A DNA stretch of 11,581 bases from Phycisphaeraceae bacterium (GTDB lineage Bacteria > Planctomycetota > Phycisphaerae > Phycisphaerales > Phycisphaeraceae): NCBI GenBank assembly GCA_029260675.1, contig JAJDCV010000381.1:1-11581 (forward strand). Reading direction: 5' to 3'. Both the position numbers and the translations under genes were made by a program. The notes below the pieces were generated by a model, which searched no databases, had not been told where the DNA came from, and saw only the letters and a program-made list of their open reading frames with translations. Position 1 is the first letter of the stretch; each line of letters opens with the position of its first letter. This document shows, in pieces, positions 7,201 to 11,581 of this stretch.

Positions 7201-9903
7201 ATGAGTACATTGTCCCGCATGTCCGCCACGACCCAGAACCTTAGTTGCACCGTCAACGGCGAGCCGGTGTCGGTTGATCTGACCGACGACGGCCTGACCC
7301 TCCTGGACGTCCTGCGCGATCATCTCGGGATCACCTCACCTAAGAACGGCTGCCAGCCCCAGGCCCAGTGTGGCTGCTGCACGGTCCTCGTGGACGGTAA
7401 ACCCATGATGTCCTGCACCATGAAGCCCAGCCGGGTTCAGGGCAAGACCGTCACGACCCTCGAGGGCCTGGACGAGCAACACCGCAAACAGATCTCCGAG
7501 AGCTTCGTGCAGTGCGGCGGGGTCCAGTGCGGCTTCTGCATCCCGGGCTTCGCCATGCGCGGCGTCGGGATCTGCAACAGCAACCCCACCCCCAGCCGCG
7601 AAGAGATCACCAAGGCCGTCCGCCCGCACCTCTGCCGATGCACGGGGTACAAGCAGGTCATCGACAGCATCGAACTCTACAGCAAGGTCCGCGCAGGCGG
7701 GCCGATGCCCACGCCCGCCAAATGCGACGGCTCCGGGAAAGTCGGGACCAGCCTCCCACGATACTCCGGGCACGACGCCGTATTGGGTGACCGCAAGTAC
7801 GTGGATGACATGACCGTCCCCGGCATGCTCTTCGGCGCACTGCGCCTTGCCGACCATCCGCGGGCGACCGTCGTCAAAGTCGATGCGACTAAAGCCCTGG
7901 AACTGGAAGGCGTCCATAAAGTCGTCACCGCTAAAGACATCCCCGGCGAGATCTACGTCGGGCTGATCGTGCAAGATTGGCCGATCTTCGTCGCCCCCGG
8001 GCAGGACACCCGTTGCACAGGCGATGTGATCGCCGCGGTCCTCGCCGACAATCAAAGGCTCGCACGACAGGCCGCCGAGCTGTTGGAAGTCGAATACATC
8101 GTCAAGGAGCCCGTCACCGATCCGGTCGAGGCGCTCAAGCCCGGCTCGCCCCTGGTCCATCCTGAGCGTGGGACCAACCTGCTCAATGAGTCGAGCCTGA
8201 AGAAGGGCGACGCCGAAGCCGCTTTTGCAAAGTGCGCCCACATCATCGAAGACACCTACAGCACCCAGCACATCGAACACATGTTCCTTGAGCCCGAGGC
8301 CTGTATCGCGGTGCCGAGATGGCGGATGGCGGATGGCGGATGGGGGATGGAGAATCCCGATTCGCGTCCGGGGATTGATTCATTGCTTGTCTATACCCAA
8401 GGCCAGGGCGTGTTCGATGACCGCCGACAGATCGCATCAGTACTCGGTATCGAACAGGACGCCGTCGAAGTCGAGTTGGTCAGCAACGGTGGGGCGTTTG
8501 GCGGTAAGGAAGACATGTCCGTCCAGGGGCAGACCGCGTTGCTCGCCTACCTCACAGGTAAACCCGTCAAGATCACGCTGACCCGGCCGGAGAGTTTCCG
8601 CGTCCACGTCAAGCGTCACCCAATCACGCTGACCTACAAGATCGGTTGCGACGCCGAGGGGCATATCCTGGCGGTCAAAGCCAACATCATCGGCGACAAG
8701 GGCGCGTATGCCTCCGTCGGGGCGAAGGTGCTCGAGCGGGCCGGCGGGCACTGCACCGGGCCGTACCGTGTGCCGAATATCGACATGCACACCAAGGCCG
8801 TCTACACCAACCACCCGCCCTGTGGCGCGATGCGTGGCTTCGGCGCTAACCAGGCGGCGTTTGCCATCGAAGGGTTGCTGGACCGGCTGGCCGAGAAGTG
8901 TGGGATCGATGGCTACGACATCCGTGACCGCAACATCCTGGAGCTAGGCGACACCTTCGCCACCGGCCAGATATTGGATAAGGCGTTCGGCCTGCGACGC
9001 ACACTCGAAGCGGTCAAGGACCAATACAAGAATGCCAAGTACGCCGGCATCGCTTGTGGGATCAAGAACGTCGGCCTGGGCAACGGCATGCCCGACATCG
9101 GACGCGCCGCCATCACCATCGAAGATGAAAACACCCTGCGTATCCGCACAGGGTTCACCGAGATGGGCCAGGGGATGTTCACCCTCTGCATCCAGTTCGC
9201 CCATGAAGCGACCGGGCTGGACCCCGAGTTGTTCCAGTGCCAGACCGATACGACCCTGATGCTCGACTGCGGGCAGACCACCGCCAGCCGTGCCACCGTC
9301 CTGGCCGGCAACGCCATCGCCGCGGCCGGCAAGTCGCTTAAGGAAGCACTGAACAGCGGCAAGCAACTCAAAGACCTCGTAGGGCAGGTCTTCCAGGGCG
9401 AGTGGCGATGTGACTACACCAGCAAGCTCGGCACCGACATGGACAAGCCCGGTGGGCCCAAGACCCACCTGACCTACGGCTTCGCCACGCAGGTCGCCAT
9501 CCTTGACGACGACGGCGCGCTGAAGAAAATGATCGCCTGCCACGATGTCGGCAAAGTCCTAAACCCCACGCAGTTGAAGGGCCAGATGTACGGCTCCCTG
9601 CACATGGGGATCGGTTACGCGCTCAGCGAAGACTTCATCGTCGAGGGTGCCGAGATCCAGGCCAAGAAGATCAACGACTGCGGCGTCCTGCGGGCTCACC
9701 AGATGCCCGAGATGGAGCTGATGTTCATCGAAGAGCCCGACCCCGATTGCCCCCACGGCGCACGCGGCGTCGGCGAGATCGGCCTGGTCCCCACCGCACC
9801 CGCCATCGCAGGCGCCCTCTACCAGTTCGACCAGGTGATCCGCCGCAAGCTCCCGATGACCGACTCCCCGGCAGGCAAGGCGATCGCCAAACCCAAACGG
9901 TAG
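7201..9903 (+). CDS. Xanthine dehydrogenase-type molybdenum hydroxylase with fused 2Fe-2S and molybdopterin domains, 900 aa
   Basis: This enzyme hydroxylates a purine or similar heterocycle using water, and passes electrons through two 2Fe-2S clusters. The first cluster domain has C51, C57, C60 and C72, with five rather than the usual four residues between the first two cysteines. The second has C110-x2-C113 and C145-x-C147. A hammerhead domain begins near residue 185. Molybdopterin elements are YTQGQGVFDDRRQIA (398-411), GGAFGGKED (430-438), R545 in AMRGFGANQAAF, the MGQGM loop (655-659) and catalytic E859 in ARGVGEIG. There is no FAD domain, unlike classical single-chain XDH; a separate FAD subunit may lie outside the window. 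The layout resembles the selenium-dependent xanthine dehydrogenase family of purine-fermenting bacteria, but selenium dependence cannot be read from the sequence. An in-frame heptad-repeat insert occupies about residues 373-392. The start ATG 7201 is backed by GGAGG. Divergent from ygeY; a MocA-like gene follows after 77 bases. Confidence 0.9.
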   Translation: MSTLSRMSATTQNLSCTVNGEPVSVDLTDDGLTLLDVLRDHLGITSPKNGCQPQAQCGCCTVLVDGKPMMSCTMKPSRVQGKTVTTLEGLDEQHRKQISESFVQCGGVQCGFCIPGFAMRGVGICNSNPTPSREEITKAVRPHLCRCTGYKQVIDSIELYSKVRAGGPMPTPAKCDGSGKVGTSLPRYSGHDAVLGDRKYVDDMTVPGMLFGALRLADHPRATVVKVDATKALELEGVHKVVTAKDIPGEIYVGLIVQDWPIFVAPGQDTRCTGDVIAAVLADNQRLARQAAELLEVEYIVKEPVTDPVEALKPGSPLVHPERGTNLLNESSLKKGDAEAAFAKCAHIIEDTYSTQHIEHMFLEPEACIAVPRWRMADGGWGMENPDSRPGIDSLLVYTQGQGVFDDRRQIASVLGIEQDAVEVELVSNGGAFGGKEDMSVQGQTALLAYLTGKPVKITLTRPESFRVHVKRHPITLTYKIGCDAEGHILAVKANIIGDKGAYASVGAKVLERAGGHCTGPYRVPNIDMHTKAVYTNHPPCGAMRGFGANQAAFAIEGLLDRLAEKCGIDGYDIRDRNILELGDTFATGQILDKAFGLRRTLEAVKDQYKNAKYAGIACGIKNVGLGNGMPDIGRAAITIEDENTLRIRTGFTEMGQGMFTLCIQFAHEATGLDPELFQCQTDTTLMLDCGQTTASRATVLAGNAIAAAGKSLKEALNSGKQLKDLVGQVFQGEWRCDYTSKLGTDMDKPGGPKTHLTYGFATQVAILDDDGALKKMIACHDVGKVLNPTQLKGQMYGSLHMGIGYALSEDFIVEGAEIQAKKINDCGVLRAHQMPEMELMFIEEPDPDCPHGARGVGEIGLVPTAPAIAGALYQFDQVIRRKLPMTDSPAGKAIAKPKR
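8318..8352 (+). repeat. Tandem heptamer repeat inside the molybdenum hydroxylase gene
   Basis: Five consecutive 7-base units: three perfect GATGGCG (8318-8338), then GATGGGG and GATGGAG (8339-8352). They encode part of a Trp/Gly/Asp/Met-rich stretch (around WRMADGGWGM). The surrounding family sequence runs from EPEACIAVP directly to LLVYTQGQG with only a short link, so roughly 15-20 residues look inserted without breaking the frame. Repeats that translate as MADGGW (or HPPSAI on the other strand) are familiar as small dispersed elements in environmental bacteria, from general recollection. Confidence 0.9.
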
Positions 9904-9980
9904 AGCCGCTATCGATGCCGCACGCTGCGAAGCGACGGCGGGTTGTACTATCAGATATCAAACATCCGATATGTGATCTT

Positions 9981-10583
9981 ATGCCCACAATCCACGCCAT
10001 CATACCCGCCGCCGGGCGCTCTTCGCGCATGGGCCAGCCCAAGCAGCTGCTTGACGTCCAGGGGCAGCCGATGCTTCTGGCTGTGATTGAGCCGCTCACT
10101 GCGTGTGGCCTGGCTGCGGGTGTTTTCGTCGTGACCAACAGCCTCGTCGTATCGACACTGGATCTGTCGTCGGTTGGGGTGTCCGTGGTGCTCAATGACG
10201 AACCCGACGCCGAGATGATCGATTCGGTCAGGCTGGGCATCACCCGGATTCAGCATGAGCACAACCTGGCCCAGGACGACGGCATCCTGATCTGCCCGGG
10301 CGATCAGCCGGGCCTGATCCCCGACGATGTCACACGGTGCTGCCGGGCCTTTATTCATTCGCCATCGAACATCGTCATCGCTTCGCATGGCGGCAAACGA
10401 GGGCATCCGATGATCTTCCCAGCGTCGATGATCCCGCTTGTGATGTCCAATGCCTGTGATACCGGTCTGCGTGAGTTGCCACAACAGCATCCGGACCTTG
10501 TTGCATCGCTCGAGCTGACCTCGTCCGCGGTGGTGCGGAATGTGAACACCCCGCCCGATTACGAAGGCCTGTCCTCGTCTTAA
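9981..10583 (+). CDS. mocA: MocA/MobA-like molybdopterin nucleotidyltransferase, 200 aa
   Basis: This probably attaches CMP (MocA) to molybdopterin, making the dinucleotide cofactor used by xanthine dehydrogenase-type enzymes such as the one just upstream. It has a Rossmann-like nucleotidyltransferase fold. PAAGRSSRMG (9-18) followed by K21 is the nucleotide-binding signature, CPGDQPG (105-111) carries the metal-binding Asp, and RGHPMIF (140-146) is the family RGHP block. The usual DIDTPEDY near the end reads NVNTPPDY (187-194), so the family Asp residues are Asn here. Length fits MocA (about 190). The frame continues upstream to 9747 inside the previous gene; ATG 9915 is a possible longer start, but ATG 9981 places the signature at the expected distance from the N-terminus. 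No clear Shine-Dalgarno is seen. The choice of CTP over GTP is inferred from the XDH-type neighbour. The stop TAA overlaps the stop of the convergent gene. Confidence 0.85.
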   Translation: MPTIHAIIPAAGRSSRMGQPKQLLDVQGQPMLLAVIEPLTACGLAAGVFVVTNSLVVSTLDLSSVGVSVVLNDEPDAEMIDSVRLGITRIQHEHNLAQDDGILICPGDQPGLIPDDVTRCCRAFIHSPSNIVIASHGGKRGHPMIFPASMIPLVMSNACDTGLRELPQQHPDLVASLELTSSAVVRNVNTPPDYEGLSSS

Positions 10584-11581
10584 GCCGTCATTAGCTTGAT
10601 CAGCGCATCGACCGAGGCCTGCTCTTCGAGTGCCATGATGTGCTCGCCGATCTGTTTGCACCGATCCAACCCAACAACATCCTTGCCCAGCGCGGTGAGC
10701 TTGACACCGATTTCCTCGGCCGTCATCGGGTCACGCGGGTCGCCCTTGGGGACGTCCACACGGGTCGCGAAACTCTTGCCGTCCTTGAGGGTCAGTGTCA
10801 CCCGGCTGGGCTGGAACTCGGGGAACAGCGCCTCGAACTCCTCGTTCGGCACGACCTTGACCATGTCCATCACCGGGATCAATGCCGGGTCTTCGATCCG
10901 CTCCTGCTTGAACTGCAGCGGCGTCACCATCCCGTCGATCAGGCCCACCGCCATGCAGTAGGGCAGCGAGTGGTCGGCTGTCTCCTTACCGGTGGGGCGG
11001 TACTTGTGCGGATCGCCGAGGATGTCCGCCGCCCGGGCGATCACCTCTACTTTGATCTCGGTCACGTCGTCGGCCTTGATCCCGTTCTCCTTGACACACT
11101 TCATCATCGCCGTCAGCGGGGCGTGGCTGAGTGCCTCGATCGGGAACGACTTGAACCCGCAATCCACAATCCTGTATTGATCGCCCTTCGCCGACGGCAG
11201 GCCCTTGATCATCCCCTCGGCATCAAACGCGCAGGCTTCGCCGCCGACCTGCGAATGCCCAAACACATGGAATAGGCCTTCCTTGCCGTCATAAATATGC
11301 TCCGGCCCGGAGTAGCCCAGCTTCGCCAGCATCGCCGACTCGACCCCGACGCGCGTCGCCCAGGGGTCGACCGTGTTCTTCATGTTGGTCAGCTTCCCGG
11401 CCGTCACAGCGCCCAGCGAGCCCGTCCGGCTGGCGCTGATCCCGACCGCATTCACCATCTGCTCCACGGTCAGCCCCAGCAGCCGCCCAGGCCCATACGG
11501 CGCAGCGAACCCGGTCAAAGTTGCGTGGTGCCAGCCGTACTCCCGCACGCCCGGCCGACCGATCTCAACCAGCCGCATCTC
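10580..11581 (-). CDS. MmgE/PrpD family protein, partial (N-terminus outside window)
   Basis: This is the C-terminal 330 or so residues of an MmgE/PrpD-fold protein; the family is about 450-480 aa, and the frame is still open at the window edge (a GAG codon precedes the first ATG at 11578), so this is truncation by the window, not a broken gene. Visible family blocks are REYGWHHATLTGFAAP, the AVGISASRTGSLGA helix, GKLTNMKNTVDPWATRVGVESAMLA, the YRIVDCGFKSFPIEALSHAPL block, and HSLPYCMAVGLIDG. Members include 2-methylcitrate dehydratase, cis-aconitate decarboxylase and iminodisuccinate epimerase; they act on small carboxylic acids by dehydration, decarboxylation or epimerisation. Nothing seen here separates these activities, so no gene symbol is given. 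It converges on the MocA-like gene with a 4-base overlap, so it need not share regulation with the cluster. A role in handling a carboxylate product of the pathway is only a guess. Confidence 0.88.
   Translation of the reverse strand, partial: EMRLVEIGRPGVREYGWHHATLTGFAAPYGPGRLLGLTVEQMVNAVGISASRTGSLGAVTAGKLTNMKNTVDPWATRVGVESAMLAKLGYSGPEHIYDGKEGLFHVFGHSQVGGEACAFDAEGMIKGLPSAKGDQYRIVDCGFKSFPIEALSHAPLTAMMKCVKENGIKADDVTEIKVEVIARAADILGDPHKYRPTGKETADHSLPYCMAVGLIDGMVTPLQFKQERIEDPALIPVMDMVKVVPNEEFEALFPEFQPSRVTLTLKDGKSFATRVDVPKGDPRDPMTAEEIGVKLTALGKDVVGLDRCKQIGEHIMALEEQASVDALIKLMTA

Noticed and set aside
7003..7323. N-terminal extension of ygeY to 7323
   Set aside because: The 107 extra residues overlap the divergent gene, cross its control region and match nothing in the M20 family.
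8318..8352. Heptad array as a CRISPR or VNTR locus
   Set aside because: Units are 7 bases with no spacers and lie within an intact coding frame.
7201..9903. Selenocysteine in the selenium-linked enzyme
   Set aside because: No in-frame TGA interrupts the gene. In this family selenium, when present, is a labile cofactor ligand rather than selenocysteine.

Overview
The window is high-GC, densely coding DNA with eight protein genes, two of them cut by the window edges. It has no RNA genes, CRISPR arrays or transposase genes. The source looks like an environmental, high-GC, non-enteric bacterium. A long imperfect palindrome built from CCGCAGAGGCGC-type and ATCTGCGCAATCTGCG-type words (4508-4679), and a GATGGCG heptad insert inside a coding region, resemble dispersed repeats I associate with Planctomycetota and similar phyla. 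Taxonomy is therefore only an inference (possibly Planctomycetota).

The gene content is a rearranged version of the E. coli yge/ygf region, often described as selenium-metabolism-linked and more recently tied to anaerobic purine (urate) breakdown in gut bacteria. Layout from left to right: (i) a plus-strand set with the C-terminal part of a threonine synthase-like PLP enzyme (1-655), a second PLP fold-type II enzyme (655-2106) and the SsnA-type amidohydrolase (2106-3425), chained by two TGATG stop/start overlaps; (ii) a minus-strand set, in order of transcription a YgeY-type M20 metallohydrolase (7002-5737), a YgeW-type transcarbamylase (5729-4692) and carbamate kinase (4486-3527), with the palindromic repeat between the last two; (iii) a plus-strand set with an xanthine dehydrogenase-type molybdenum hydroxylase (7201-9903) and a MocA-like molybdopterin nucleotidyltransferase (9981-10583); (iv) the C-terminal two thirds of an MmgE/PrpD-family protein on the minus strand (10580 to the window end). 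The 198-base gap 7003-7200 is the divergent control region between sets ii and iii.

A coherent reading, which is inference from family knowledge, is as follows. The molybdenum hydroxylase oxidises a purine or related heterocycle, with its cofactor matured by the MocA-like protein. SsnA and YgeY hydrolyse amino, amide or ureido bonds in ring-opened intermediates. YgeW phosphorolyses a carbamoylated intermediate to carbamoyl phosphate, which carbamate kinase uses to make ATP. PLP enzymes deaminate or otherwise process the amino-acid-like remnant.

The most unusual point is that the place expected for the diaminopropionate ammonia-lyase YgeX is held by two different PLP fold-type II genes, and that an MmgE/PrpD protein lies next to the set. 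HyuA, YgfK, a separate FAD subunit, YqeB/YqeC and SelD are not in this window and may lie outside it.
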